A stretch of DNA of 64,000 nucleotides from Micrasema longulum (taxonomy: Eukaryota > Arthropoda > Insecta > Trichoptera > Brachycentridae): assembly GCA_022494885.1 (NCBI GenBank), contig JAGVSM010004932.1, positions 149,022 through 213,021 of the forward strand. Direction: 5' to 3'. Positions 20,301-30,840 of this stretch are shown here, in pieces. The notes under the pieces were generated by a model. It was given only the letters and a program-made list of their open reading frames with translations, was not told the DNA's origin and ran no database searches. Position 1 is the first letter of the stretch, and each line of letters begins with the position of its first letter. A program made the translations under genes and the position numbers.

Positions 20301-20682
20301 TGTTATGAGCGAAGAAATAAATGTCATCATTTTCTATAGAATCCAATACAACTTGTGATTTTGCAACTCTAACAGTATTGCACATAAATCTGGAGTTTCG
20401 TTCTGCAGTACATTCACATCGGCCCTACCATGAAGAAATGAACTGCAAATGATTGTTGTCTATAAATAAACCACAAGACGCAACGCCAGTCAGTCAGCCC
20501 AACGAGTTCAGTTCACCTCAGTCCAGCTCGACGACGTCACTCAGTTCCAGCATGCAGATCAAAAGCAGTCTCTTCAACCCATTATCGACGTTACATTCGC
20601 GCAACACAATTCGCTATTTATTCGCCATGTAATAAATGCGCATTAACCAGCAACCTCGTGTCTTTTCCGGCGATTTATAACT
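20301..20682 (+). mobile_element. Probable solo or orphan LTR
   Basis: The unit begins TGTTATGAG and ends TTTATAACT, so GTTAT/ATAAC are inverted at its ends. Inside lie a TATA box (TATAAATA, 20461-20468), an arthropod-type initiator TCAGTC at 20490 (spacing 29) and a poly(A) signal AATAAA at 20631. A start site and poly(A) signal only 140 bp apart are the U3-R-U5 layout of an LTR. TGGAGTAGTAAC follows and could be a primer-binding site. No gag or pol follows. Confidence 0.58.
20461..20496 (+). promoter_or_regulatory. TATA box and initiator core promoter
   Basis: TATAAATA at 20461-20468 and TCAGTC at 20490-20495. The distance fits pol II start at A20492. It most likely belongs to the LTR. Confidence 0.6.
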
Positions 20683-21690
20683 GGAGTAGTAACTTCAGCC
20701 CTTAACTATCTAAATCCTACATTTATAAAAATAATCGCATTAGTGGAATATCGCGGAAGGGGCAAACTTAAAAAAAAAAGAACTAATGATGTACGTATAA
20801 GTGCCAGCACGTTGGAGAGGAAAAACATACGAAGACGTTTCTTATGTTTGGTCACGTCGAACATTTTTCTTCTTTCTTTTACAGTTGAAGTAAGCTTAAT
20901 GACGTATCCTTAATGACGTCTAGTGAACTTTTTATTTTCTGTAGTGTTCCGCAACTTTCTCACGTAAGAACATCTCTCCTTTTTCCTGATTTAATATTTT
21001 CATTTTGTAATTTGTTCGTAATTACATAAAAAAATATGGTAACTCACTGTTCCTTAGATATAGAAAAATAATTACAATTATGTTTTCTAAGTTAGCAAAA
21101 AGCCATTTTGATAATTTCAATTTAGATGTTGGTAACTCACTTATTCTTTTCCACGAGGAGGCCCTTCAAAGACTCCAATATTTCAAGAGCGAGATAACAA
21201 AAGTTGCCGCAGTAATTTAATAAGGGCACCAGATTGTAAAAAGAAAAGTTCTTTAAAACAAAGACGAACCCTAATCAACACTGACTGAACAATAAAAGGA
21301 AACGTGTAATAACTTGGACGAAGATTTGAAGATCTTGTTTTAATAACTACAAATATGCTTATTTATTTTTTATTTGGTTTTACGTTTCTCTGATCGTACA
21401 TTTAATTTAAAAAAACGTTGAAACATGTTCCTTAGATGAATATAACACATTAATACTAGTAATAATCAAAAACTCTTGTATTTTGTGGAATCTTAATTTT
21501 TTTCTTAACATTTTTTTAAAAGCAGTTTTGGGATACGAGATATGTTAGGTCTAAAAAAAAATATGTACAATAAATTATACGCATTTAAAAAAAAATGTAT
21601 TTATGTAAAATTGGGTCAAAAACTAACAAATACTGAGCATATGATTGTCATTTTATTTCGTTTTTAAAATAAATAGATACGGCATTACGG
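20683..21690. other. No identifiable feature
   Basis: AT-rich DNA without coding signal or named repeats. Confidence 0.45.
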
Positions 21691-21917
21691 TATATATATG
21701 TAACAAAAGTAAATATGAGTGTTCGAAATATGGTTCTTGAACCTGCGGTCAATTGGCATAAGATTGATAGAAAGGGCTCTAGTCTGTTGCGAGTATTTTC
21801 CGGCTACATTTGAACTTTTGTCTTCTCGCAATTACTAAAATGTTTATAATGTACGCTAAGATACTGCAAAGATCGATCTGGAGAAGATAGAAAAAGTGAT
21901 GATAAAAATTTTCACCG
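21690..21917 (+). other. Possible first exon ending in a strong donor
   Basis: A consensus donor G|GTAAGTAA follows 21917. The last ATG before it (21899) encodes MIKIFT and leaves phase 1. GC content is higher from 21720 to 21910. No acceptor or downstream exon could be identified. Confidence 0.22.
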
Positions 21918-22930
21918 GTAAGTAATTTTTTTATCTTAATCAATATTGGTTTTAAATAGCTATTTTAATGCTAAAAAAATGTTTCAATTATATGTTACCA
22001 GTATTAACTGGTTGTAATTTTTCTCCTATCTCTGTCCTGTTCAGTTAGTTGGGTGTATAGTGAAACTATAAACAAAGATGACGCGTATGCGGAAGGAAGC
22101 AACAAACTGAATAGAACTCACAGTAGACCAGTGTAAACAGTCCGTGCTTTTTACTGTACTACTTGTTTTGCTTGGCAAAGTCGACGTGATTTGACGTGAC
22201 AATACTTGTTTCTTCCGCTGGTCATTCCTTTTTCTTAAGGGACGACTTTTTAGCTAGGATTTGTATGGAGCCACATTTTTTATACTTTATATTAAATACC
22301 CACAGTATTGAGATAATTGAGTACCATTCTGACAAACCAAAATATAAACAAAAAATCAGGAAAAAGTTTTCGATGGTAAAACAATAACGGCTATGATTTA
22401 AACAAAAAGAAAAGAGATTTTTTTAAAACCAAAACAAACTTATATTTAATTGGAAAAATGCAGATTGCAACTTTTTACCATTCCCTTTGGTTATAATTAC
22501 CAAATTATTTGAGCCGGCATCAAGATCTAACCTGTCAATATTCAAACTTACAGTCACCGGCAATGTGATGTCACTGTGTTTTGTAAGTGAGCGAAAAAGA
22601 TAGCTATACTGTCGTTCTTTTTTATCACTCTAGGCGCAACGTTACATCTCGATCGTGTTACAGATTTTGTAGTTGTCACTTAAAATGGACATAAACACTT
22701 TAAGAGTCAAGGAAACATCTTAAATTACGAGTATATTCCCTCGAATGACAAAATTATGTCGGCAGAACAGTGATATTTAGTTTATGCTTTTTTTTGCGCT
22801 TTTAAAGGTTTTTAAATCATACTCTTCAATTTGAAGAAAGCATTCGCAAAGATTCAGAAAACAAACATCTAAATATGTCACCATTTATTAAGTATATAAA
22901 ATAAACTGAGAATATGATAAGCATTTTTAT
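21918..22930. other. No identifiable feature
   Basis: An open frame of 63 codons (22196-22387) has no known domain. The rest is non-coding. Confidence 0.4.
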
Positions 22931-23126
22931 TTATTTATTTTTATTATTATTTTTTTTTTTTTTGCACCACAACAGGCCAGGAAGCCTAATTACAGCGGTG
23001 AATTACATCGCAGAACACCCAGGCTTGAGAAAAATCACATTTAATTTTGTGTTCTCACCGGGAATCGAACCCGGAACCTTCCGTCTGTGAGTCAAGCGTC
23101 TTGACCACCACACCACGGAGGCCGCC
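22931..23126 (-). mobile_element. SINE-A, inverted, full length
   Basis: The minus strand starts ggcggcctccgtggtgtggt, has box B gggttcgattcccgg (about 23060-23074), body 'gggtgttctgcgatg' and 'ctggcctgttgtggtgc', then a poly(A) run (poly(T) on plus, 22951-22963). It is the best preserved copy. Confidence 0.9.
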
Positions 23127-23284
23127 CAAATAGGAATATATTTGATTCACAAATCCCGGGTTTGTTTGATATCCTTCACGTTTCTAGCTAAAAATACATT
23201 TAATTACCTTTCTTAAATTCCGAAGTAAGATAACGTCATCAAATTGAAAGAGTAACATGACCCAATATTTTTTAAATAAATTAG

Positions 23285-23350
23285 AATGAGATCTAAATAA
23301 CTCCGTGAAGAGGAAATCCAGCCTGTCTGCAAACATTTGTACGTACTCAA
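23285..23350 (-). repeat. TAB repeat, module T
   Basis: 'gaagaggaaatccagcc' and 'tctgcaaacatttg' on plus equal module T inverted; ends 'aaaacattgttg'. Confidence 0.65.
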
Positions 23351-23524
23351 AACATTGTTGAAATTAATTCAATAAAAAATACTTGTTTATATATTAATAT
23401 AATGATTCATTGAGATAAAAATTTGAAATACATAGATAAATAATAGTTACAAATTTGTTTTTATGGTAATTCAAACTCATTTCTACATAATTTTTCCGAC
23501 AAAACAAAAAATTAAAAAATATTT

Positions 23525-23645
23525 TTGAAAAAAGGACATAGAAGACTAGGCATTAACTGGGTTATTGCTCTATAATTGGCTAGTATGACCGTTTTACTCA
23601 CTGTATTACAATAACATTCTGCCTATGTTTAACCACAACATTATC
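23525..23645 (+). repeat. TAB repeat, module A fragment
   Basis: 'aaga ctaggcattaactggg' followed by diverged 'ttactcactgtattac' and 'cattctgcctatgttt' blocks. Confidence 0.6.
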
Positions 23646-23904
23646 TTAGCTTTTCCACATGTTGATTGTTTTTCATACCGTGTGGTTATTAGCTTGATAG
23701 GTTGATAGGTCTTGACTAGGGTGATGCCAGGCTGTAAATTGGTGGATGCCAGGTTTTTGTGTTGAATAGGGTGCTTCTGGAAATAGAGTAAATTTATGCA
23801 CTTTGATTCTCTTTTGGGGTTGAGAATTTTTTTTTGCTGTCGATAGATGGCTTCAGCCATCATGATTCATCAGAGTATTTTTCAAACAGGTAATAAAAAT
23901 GCAA

Positions 23905-24480
23905 AAAGGTTTATTTTTATTTTTATTTTATTTATTAGGGATATCAACAGTAGCACATGTAAAAAAAATATAACAAATAAAATATACAGAGAATAAAAAC
24001 AATGACTGATATCCACAGAAATACATTAAATACTCGTATAATATATGATAGTGTGTTTGTGTTAGTGTAAGTGTGTGAGAGGGTGGGTGAGTGGGTGTTT
24101 TAATGAAATGAGGGTGGACATGTATGTAAATATTATTGCACAAGTGTCAAAAATATAAAAATATAAATAATATTATAAATTAGAGAAAATATAAGATTTT
24201 ATCATAGTAATTTAGAAGCTTGTTTTAAAATGCGCATTTTAAATGTAAATTCGTGACAATAAAACGGATCAATGAGGGGAAAGTTAAAATAATATTCACG
24301 AGCTAAACGTATAAGTGGAGAGTTTTGGGCATAGTTCATACGAACTGCTGGCACATGAAATAGAGAACTTGACGTGTGACGGGTGCGTAGCCAGGGACAT
24401 TTAATGATCACTCCGACATAAGAGCCTTTATATAAACTGTTACAGAATAACCAGTGGAGAGATAGGAGCATTGAAAGTAC
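23905..24480 (-). pseudogene. LINE-G 3' end, second copy
   Basis: The minus frame to about 24202 reads RTRHTSSSLFHVPAVRMNYA, QNSPLIRLAREYYFNFPL and FTFKMRILKQ, nearly the same as the 6.6-kb copy. The UTR matches too ('gatatccctaataaata' at its end near 23935). Upstream of RTRHTS the sequence is damaged. It is 5'-truncated. Confidence 0.84.
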
Positions 24481-24663
24481 CTCATGTTTATTCTAAGAAA
24501 ACATAGATCTTTTGTGAGCAAATAATATTAACAAATAAAAAAAAAAAAGTTATAAACCTTTAACTTTAGTTAAAAAAAGAGCTCTTAAACGGATCCGGGT
24601 AAGTGGATAGGGCCTTTCAACGTATTTTGTATTACTGTGTATAATAAAAGGCGTTAAGCCATG

Positions 24664-25330
24664 TTAAGGCTGTAGTCTGGTAAAACGCGCGCAAAATTAG
24701 AAAATCACACGATTTTGCCATTTTAAAACGATTTTTTTTTAAACACGCAATAATAAAATAATTTTAAAAAACATAAACTAGATAATAATTTTTTTTTTTA
24801 AAGGTATTTCTACTAAAAAATATACTTTAAAGTTTCATGTAACTAAAATATGAAAAATTTTGGACTGGCAGATTACGCCATTTTAAATTTAGACTAGGCT
24901 TAGGTATTTGGAATCTCAATAAAGATTAAATATTAAACAATTTTTTTTAAACAATTTAAAGATAATCAATTTAACATGAAAGTGGCGGCAGCAAATTCTT
25001 ATTTTTTTGTTTTTTAAAAGAAATACAAGCATTTTAAATCACATACATTTTTGTGACATTTTCCTTTATTTCTACGTAAAATTATGCCTTCGGTAATACT
25101 TTAGTTGAAACCTTTTTTTAAAGAATTGCATTATTTAAAAATAAAATAAAATGATAATTATGGTTGTAATATTCAATTTATAACAACATCTTATTGACCT
25201 TCGTTCCTGCCCTTATTAGTAACGGTATGTTTTTTATTATTGCGCGATTAAAAAAAAAACATTCGTTTTAAAATAGCTAAATTCTATGATTTCCTAATTT
25301 TGCGCGCGTTTTACCAGACTACAGCCTTAA
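24664..25330. mobile_element. MITE with 33-bp perfect TIRs and TTAA duplication
   Basis: Positions 24668-24700 (ggctgtagtctgg... gcgcaaaattag) recur exactly inverted at 25294-25326. Similarity continues inward for some 90 bp (ttttaaaacg, gcaataataaaa). TTAA flanks both ends (24664-24667, 25327-25330). The 659-bp interior has no ORF. A TTAA target is typical of piggyBac-type transposases, though the ends are not a standard piggyBac terminus. Confidence 0.88.
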
Positions 25331-25344
25331 ATCAAATAAAATAA

Positions 25345-25510
25345 AAAGGAATAAAAAAATTTCCCTGAAGATGGCTCCTGCAATGGTAGCCGAAACGTCG
25401 GATCAAATCCAACATCCACGGTATCACCCAAAAAAGATACATAATATTGATAACAGCGACCGTGAAAACCTTCGCACCTATTGAATAAAAAAGTGTTTGT
25501 AAAAAAAATA
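25345..25510 (+). mobile_element. PLE terminal repeat, ACGT hammerhead class
   Basis: It begins at the hammerhead motif, runs through 'ccaacatccacggtatc' and 'agcgaccgtgaaaaccttcg' and ends 'attgaataaaaaagtg' plus an A-rich tail. It lies immediately beyond the right TTAA of the MITE. Confidence 0.6.
25361..25410 (+). ncRNA. Hammerhead ribozyme candidate with intact core boxes
   Basis: CTGAAGA (25365-25371) matches CUGANGA. Stem II is ggct...agcc with an inner CC/GG. GAAAC follows at 25392-25396, then GTC, so cleavage would fall after 25399. Stem III would be the palindrome ACGT, which suits pairing between two copies. Stem I is weak here (TCC/GGA). Confidence 0.62.
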
Positions 25511-25611
25511 AATAAATATATAATTCTCACAATCAACAAGAATTCTTATCGTCAGTCTTTATTTAAGCCGATTGAAGTATTTTAGTATTAAATGTTGAAA
25601 CTAGTAGCTTG

Positions 25612-25932
25612 TCAGTTTAAACGCCACTCGTTCTCGAAACTCGAGTCCCAGAATGACAACAACCATTCTGTTTGAAGGCGCGGCTCGGCGGAACGGCGCG
25701 GTGACACGACGCGGCAGCGAGTCATTGCGGAACGACGTGGCGTCATGCCATGGAGGTATGACGTAGCGGCGTGGCGGGCGTTAGGACATGGTTGTACAGC
25801 GTAGCGGCAACGCGTGGCGTCACGACGGAGCGGCAGCAACGCGTGAAGGCACAGCGTTGGCGGGAGGAACACCCTCTCGTCTCTAATCCCCGCAAGGCTC
25901 TTACACACTCCTACGAGTAAGTACCGATTCAA
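25612..25932. repeat. GC-rich island with degenerate internal repeats
   Basis: About 60% GC and full of CpG in AT-rich DNA. Variants of 'agcggcaacgcgtggcgtca' recur several times between 25690 and 25860. The minus strand is open for 106 codons, but the product is Arg/Cys-rich with no domain. It could be a decayed transposon end or a CpG-rich minisatellite. Confidence 0.5.
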
Positions 25933-26329
25933 CTGTTGGCGGAGTCATGTGACGCAAACAAATCTGTTTGGGACTTTTCACACTGAAACCGGTCGTCATT
26001 GAAATGTCGGGAAGTTTAATATTGAATTGAATAAAAGTACCTTATGATCTTTTACATAAAATTTTCTTTTCTCTTTCTTATTTCATTTTTTTTTTTTTCG
26101 CACAACAACAGGCCAGGAGGCCCAATTACTTCTTACAATTATTTCTTGTATACCCACGAACAGGCCCTGCCTTTGTGGGATTTTTTTGTTTATTATTTTT
26201 ACTGTTAATATACATATTCTATTTCATTGCTATGTAATTATCCTTTATTTTTTGTAAACTTTGTTTTAACTCTTATGTATATTGTAAAAAAACAAAAAAA
26301 AGAAATAAAAAAAACATTTAAAAAAAATA
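25933..26329. other. Spacer with a SINE-A tail
   Basis: Only 26085-26130 is recognisable: a poly(T) run and 'acaacaacaggccaggaggc', the inverted 3' end of SINE-A. The rest is AT-rich. Confidence 0.5.
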
Positions 26330-26530
26330 AAAAATTTCAAATTGGTCGAATAAAAAATAAATATTACTTAAATATCGATCCATTTTCTGTTAGAAAAATA
26401 AATGGGAAACAAGTTGTGATAGAGCGGGGTTCAAACTTCAGACATATTGATCCGGAGTCTGCAACGCTACCACGAAACTACAACGCGTCTGATCTGTAGT
26501 CAATGGTGCAAAAGGCACTGGATAAGTACT
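26330..26530 (-). mobile_element. SINE-C, inverted
   Basis: On plus: 'gagcggggttcaaacttcag' (box B inverted) and 'gcaacgctaccacgaaac' (head). It matches 8.8 and 53.5 kb. Confidence 0.62.
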
Positions 26531-26629
26531 CCAATTGCACCGTATTTTGATTATTTGATGCATGATAGTGAGTCTTATGATCAAAGACTATGAAATATTA
26601 AAGTAAGTTATTTTTGTCCATTAACTATG

Positions 26630-26765
26630 GTGAAGGGGTATAATGGGTTTTGCATGTTGGTTTAATTGGTGTCTTGACAATAAGACGGGCACATCTTGAA
26701 ACCGGTAAACATAAAAAAGTTTTTAAGTGGCCATATACAAATATTTAAAAACATTTAGTTAGAAG
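26630..26765 (+). mobile_element. PLE terminal repeat fragment with hammerhead-like motif
   Basis: At 26669-26712: TTGACAATAAGACG, loop, then CATCTTGAAACCGGTAAAC. Stem III is ACCGGT; CTGANGA is degraded. The end 'atatacaaatatttaaaaac' matches the outer ends of the inverted pair at 42.1-42.4 kb. Confidence 0.62.
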
Positions 26766-27534
26766 TTTATCAATACTCTGTATAACTAATCAGCTTGGCA
26801 AAGTGGTGACTCGTGCAGTAACTATTTATTAGCCGTGTGAGCATAAACTTTAACTTGTAAGGACGCAGACTAACTATTTGGCCAGGATTTAACAAGGGGA
26901 GTACAGTACTTGTATAATAGCACTATGCCTTCAATAGCACTATGCCTTCTATAGCCCGACAGAAGTGATCACCGAACCGCTCTCCGTAGGTGTAAGACAA
27001 TGCTCAAAACAGATAGTGCGCTGGCGTCAATTTCAGCTGATTAAACTATGAAATCGGTAGAGTATTGTTCGAGAAAGTTCTAGATTAAGCATTGGTCTTT
27101 GTAATATGTTAGGTTAATTGGCATTTCTACCACAAAAATGACAGCCTGTCATGTACTAAAGTATACTGGAGTGAAACGCAGATAATAAATGATCACTCGC
27201 CTACCAGTTTTGACCGACACAATATTTTGATTTTGCCCTTTCATCGTTTAAAAAAAAACAAATAAAGTTGTATATTTTTTTATTTTATTTATATATTTTA
27301 TTTAAAAGTTTCCATTTATTATATTTCCTGTATCTCACCGGGAATAACCCGTTTCAAGGCATTTATTTTAATTAGTTTTTATAATGTTCTAATTACAGTA
27401 GTTGGTATTTATAATAATATTTGCGCATATATTCACACACATAAATGTACGCATACATGTACACATGCATAAGCAAATAAAAATTCAAATCAATAATAAC
27501 AATAACAAAAAAAACAACAATAAAAGTAATTTAT
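26766..27534. other. No identifiable feature
   Basis: A short duplicated word 'atagcactatgccttc' occurs at 26917-26950. Otherwise AT-rich, no named repeats. Confidence 0.4.
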
Positions 27535-28165
27535 TATATTTATAAATCTGGTGAAAAACCTTTATTTCAAATTATCGTCCTATCTCTCTCTCAACTATAA
27601 TTACAAAAAAAAATGTAGACAAATGTAAAAAAAATATTTCTCAATTTTCTTAAAAGTAGCAGTGCTCTATCAAATAACCAGTTTGGTTTCCAAGAGGGTA
27701 GAATCACGACAGACGCAATTTTTACTGTTATTAAAAATATTGCACAAAGCCTTAATAATTGCCTCCAACATACGCGTCATAACAGTTGTTTCAATTAATG
27801 AAGAAGAAACATTTCTCTTTTATTGCACCGAGACTGTTTAATATTTTGGAAGAGCGCATTAAGCTCTCAAGGAAAAAAAACTTTTTTTAAAAGAGGAGTT
27901 AAGGACTAGATTTTTCTTAGTGAGAGGGATTTGAATGGGAAACTCCTTGATGATTTTCCGGATGTTTGAGTTTACTGTGAACCATATTGACGTGCTAAAC
28001 ATTTGTTGTGTTTCTGATCCTATATACAATTTCTGATGATATACTTATGTGTCTATGTCCATTAATTGCTCGTCTCAACTCAACACAGGACTTTTAGTCC
28101 TATGGAGTTGGGACTGATGTCTCAAACAATGTGTAATAAACTACCTATTAGTAAATGAATAAGTA
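27535..28165 (+). pseudogene. LINE with internal deletion: RT start joined to C-terminus
   Basis: The frame reads KSGEKPLFQ, shifts to NYRPISLS, then FLNFLKSSSALSNNQFGFQE and GRITTDAIFTVIKNIAQSLN, the first RT blocks of a Jockey/CR1 LINE. At about 27800 it jumps to FIAPRLFNILEERIKLSRKK and, after a shift, FKRGVKD, stop, SERDLNGKLLDDFPDV. The palm with its catalytic Asp residues is missing. The 3' UTR ends 'ctcaaacaatgtgtaataaa' and matches the tail at 11.2 kb. Confidence 0.8.
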
Positions 28166-28389
28166 ATTGTATCCACAAAGATACTGTGCAACTATTGAGT
28201 CGAGAAACATGCTACCGTCGTGGGCTATTAGGTTCCTCTACACCGGCCAGCTGCCGGTTCTCCAACATCCACACAAATATATATATACTCGTACATATAC
28301 GACAATGTTATGTGTAATAATCAAAACACCGTATAGATTGAAACATAAATTATAAATAGCAGACGTACAACAATGGTTTCAAGTTCAAA

Positions 28390-28700
28390 TAAACTACTGT
28401 TTTGGTGGGGTAACCATCTCAAGGCAGTTCTCGGGACTCAAATTCAGAAGCCATTTTTTAACAAATAATTTGAATTGTTGTTCATTTATATTTAATTTTA
28501 AATCAATAGGTATAGTGTTGTTAATTTTAAGAGCAAGGTACATGTGACTCTTCTGACCAAACGAGGTTGTCATTTTAAGTTACACGAATAGTTGTATTTT
28601 TTTTATCTTGTTTCGAGAAGTTCCCTAACATAGGGTTTCCTGGCGTCCAGAACACCTAATTGTTCAAACACCTCCGTTGTGGGTGTTCTGATAGGGGCCT
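28390..28700 (-). pseudogene. LINE C-terminal tail, minus strand
   Basis: The minus frame reads PIRTPTTEVFEQLGVLDARK, PYVRELLETR, a stop, and then TTSFGQKSHMYLALKINNT, IPIDLKLNINEQQFKLFVKK and WLLNL. The order (y-x-x-El, FGQ-S..., N-x-iP-x-x-lK, FK-x-x-vK-WL) is that of CR1/Jockey-type ends. Confidence 0.72.
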
Positions 28701-28849
28701 AAGTAAAGCCTTAAGTAAATACTGTTATGCTATCTCCAAGGTATGCTACTTTTGCTGGCTCCATTCCATGCAATTATTCAGTAATCTTTAATAATTTGAC
28801 ATATTGAATTAAAGTTTTTTTGTCAAGAATGTTTCTAATGATGTTCAAA

Positions 28850-28985
28850 AAATTGGGTTGTTGTGCTATGACTAGTGTCTCGGGCTAACGGATCAAAGGT
28901 TTGTGATTCGAATACGCCAACTTAATTCCCATTTTAAAATAGTGAGTTATTTACTACTCGTTGAAAGTGGCCTTCAAAATGAAAT
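28850..28985 (+). mobile_element. SINE-C
   Basis: The head-like 'tgctatgactagtgtctcg' and 'ggatcaaaggtttgtgattc' are followed by 'agtgagttatttactactcg' and a 'cttcaaaat' block. Confidence 0.65.
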
Positions 28986-29693
28986 ATTTTGATAAATCAA
29001 AAGAACGCAAATATTTCTTTAAAAAAAAAAAAAATTAAATAAAAATACATAACCAAGTTTTTATAACTTTTCTCAAACATTATCTATGTGAATCGTCAAG
29101 TCCAAGGCTTAATCGATTTCGATTCCTAGATATCTTACATTTTTTACATTATTTATATATTTTTTATATATATTTACTGTAAATTAATTTTTATTATTTG
29201 TTTTTAACAATAATTTGTTAATAGCATTTTTTTTGTACGTTTAAGTATTTGTAAATTTATATATTTTTTTGTTTAAATTCTTAACAAGTTATTTACAATT
29301 TGCTTTTTAATTTAATTACTTTTCTTATATCCATATGTTTTTTTTTTTTTACCATGTAAAGTTTCACTTTTTATTTTGCATGGCAGTGTGCTTTTTATTG
29401 TTTCAACATGTTTACAAAAAAGCGTTGTTGATCTCTTAAATCATGACTTACTATGTTTGTACTTACTTGTATATTTTTTGTAAATGCCCCTTGGGCGTTT
29501 TGTAAAATTAAATAAAAAAATTAAAAAATTTTTCATGTGCATTTGTCACTATTCAGATCAGATTTATTATCAGTATTACAAAAAAAATATTAACTGCCAC
29601 TTTTATGTATCTCTTATTACCAAAAAATAAACATGCTTATTTATATTTGGATAATTTATGTAGCGCCGTTTTTGTGAAAATCACCTCGAGGGC
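28986..29693. other. No identifiable feature
   Basis: Very AT-rich. 29440-29540 ends 'gtaaaattaaataaaaaaat' and may be an unassigned LINE 3' tail. Confidence 0.4.
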
Positions 29694-29942
29694 TTACTCA
29701 CGACTTCTTAATCCAGAAATGTTAAATAGATAAAATTGTTCGGATGGCTTGATGACAGATATCTGTAGTAAATAAATCTTCTCTTGGTGCTTTTTTTGCA
29801 CAGATTTGGCCACTTCTAATTTAGTAACTTGTGGATCATCAGGTATTTCAGTTTCCCATGCAGTTTTTGCACCATTCCTGGTGATTTTTTGTTCATCTGT
29901 ATCATCATTGGAATTATCATCAGGAAAAAAGGCATTGAGCAA
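29694..29942 (-). pseudogene. R1/I-type LINE fragment between endonuclease and RT
   Basis: The 82-codon minus frame starts LNAFFPDDNSNDDTDEQKI, then PQVTKLEVAKSVQKK. The FFPDD...DDT-x-EQ block followed by T-x-x-EV-x-x-x-V is characteristic of R1/I-group LINEs just before RT. The expected KAPG motif is not seen. Only this piece is present. Confidence 0.65.
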
Positions 29943-30062
29943 TAATTTAGCTGTTTCTATTCGAGTTTTCGTCTAACCATACTAATACAAAAACTATAAT
30001 TAATATAACATTTTTATTATTTGATCAAACCTACTTTTATATACTTACATATATAAAAACAA

Positions 30063-30840
30063 ATGTATATAAAACATATTACAACAGAGATGAAGAACAT
30101 TTAAAAGAAGATATTATCATTTGTCTAAGTTTTGCTCAACAAAGCTTGGCAGAAGGTCCTTGGAAAATATTGGCCATTCCGAATATAATTAACTGCTCGA
30201 TGAGCTAAGACACGAAAAATTGAATTAAAAATCCAAAAGTGTCGCGATTAAAAAATATTTCTTAAATCTTTTTGATAGTGATAATTATGAATGTAGTTTA
30301 AATAAAATGGTGTTTTATGTTTCTTATGCAATAATGTTTTTTTTTTTATTTCGGATATATAAATTTGTATGATATTATGTATTGTTAAAAAAATGTTTTT
30401 TCTTTTGTACAGTCCCAAATGAGTTTCTTTAATAACTCCTGGGAGTATAATATGTAATTTTTGTATCATATGTTTTATCAATAATTAATAAATTAATAAA
30501 AAATAATAATGAAATCTAGGCATCTACAGGGCTTATGACCTGTCAATGGCTAGTTTACGTGGCCACTTTACATACTGCGTAACATTCACTTTTCTGCCCA
30601 TTTTTGAACATACATACAAGAATCGAAGGAATACAGATTCCTTCGATTCTTTCATCTGTTGATGTTTGTGAAGTAAAAGAGCTGAAACCTTCATTTATGG
30701 GGGTGAGATTCATCTAATTGAATTATTTCACTTACATACTAGGCAACGCCTGAAAATCTTATTTTTTCAATTTCTATACTTCTTCATGAACCAAGGAGTT
30801 AAATCCAGTCCTTGTCTACAAAAATTTGGACAAACTCAAA
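30063..30840 (+). repeat. TAB repeat A-B-T', interrupted by a LINE tail
   Basis: A starts at 30075 (attacaacagagatgaagaa), breaks at about 30105 and resumes at 30510 (atctaggcatctacaggg). B runs to about 30775, and T is joined inverted at the end ('ccagtccttgtctac'). 'attccttcgattctt' near 30640 lies within B next to an inverted echo 'gaatcgaaggaat'. Confidence 0.82.
30106..30508 (+). mobile_element. LINE 3' end inserted in the TAB repeat
   Basis: Faint coding: FAQQSLAEGPWKILAIPNII in one frame and KSVAIKKYFLNLFDSDNYEC in another, resembling the last block of CR1/Jockey proteins (slp-x-x-i ... K-x-x-KKYFL). It ends with 'ataattaataaattaataaa' before module A resumes. Confidence 0.55.
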
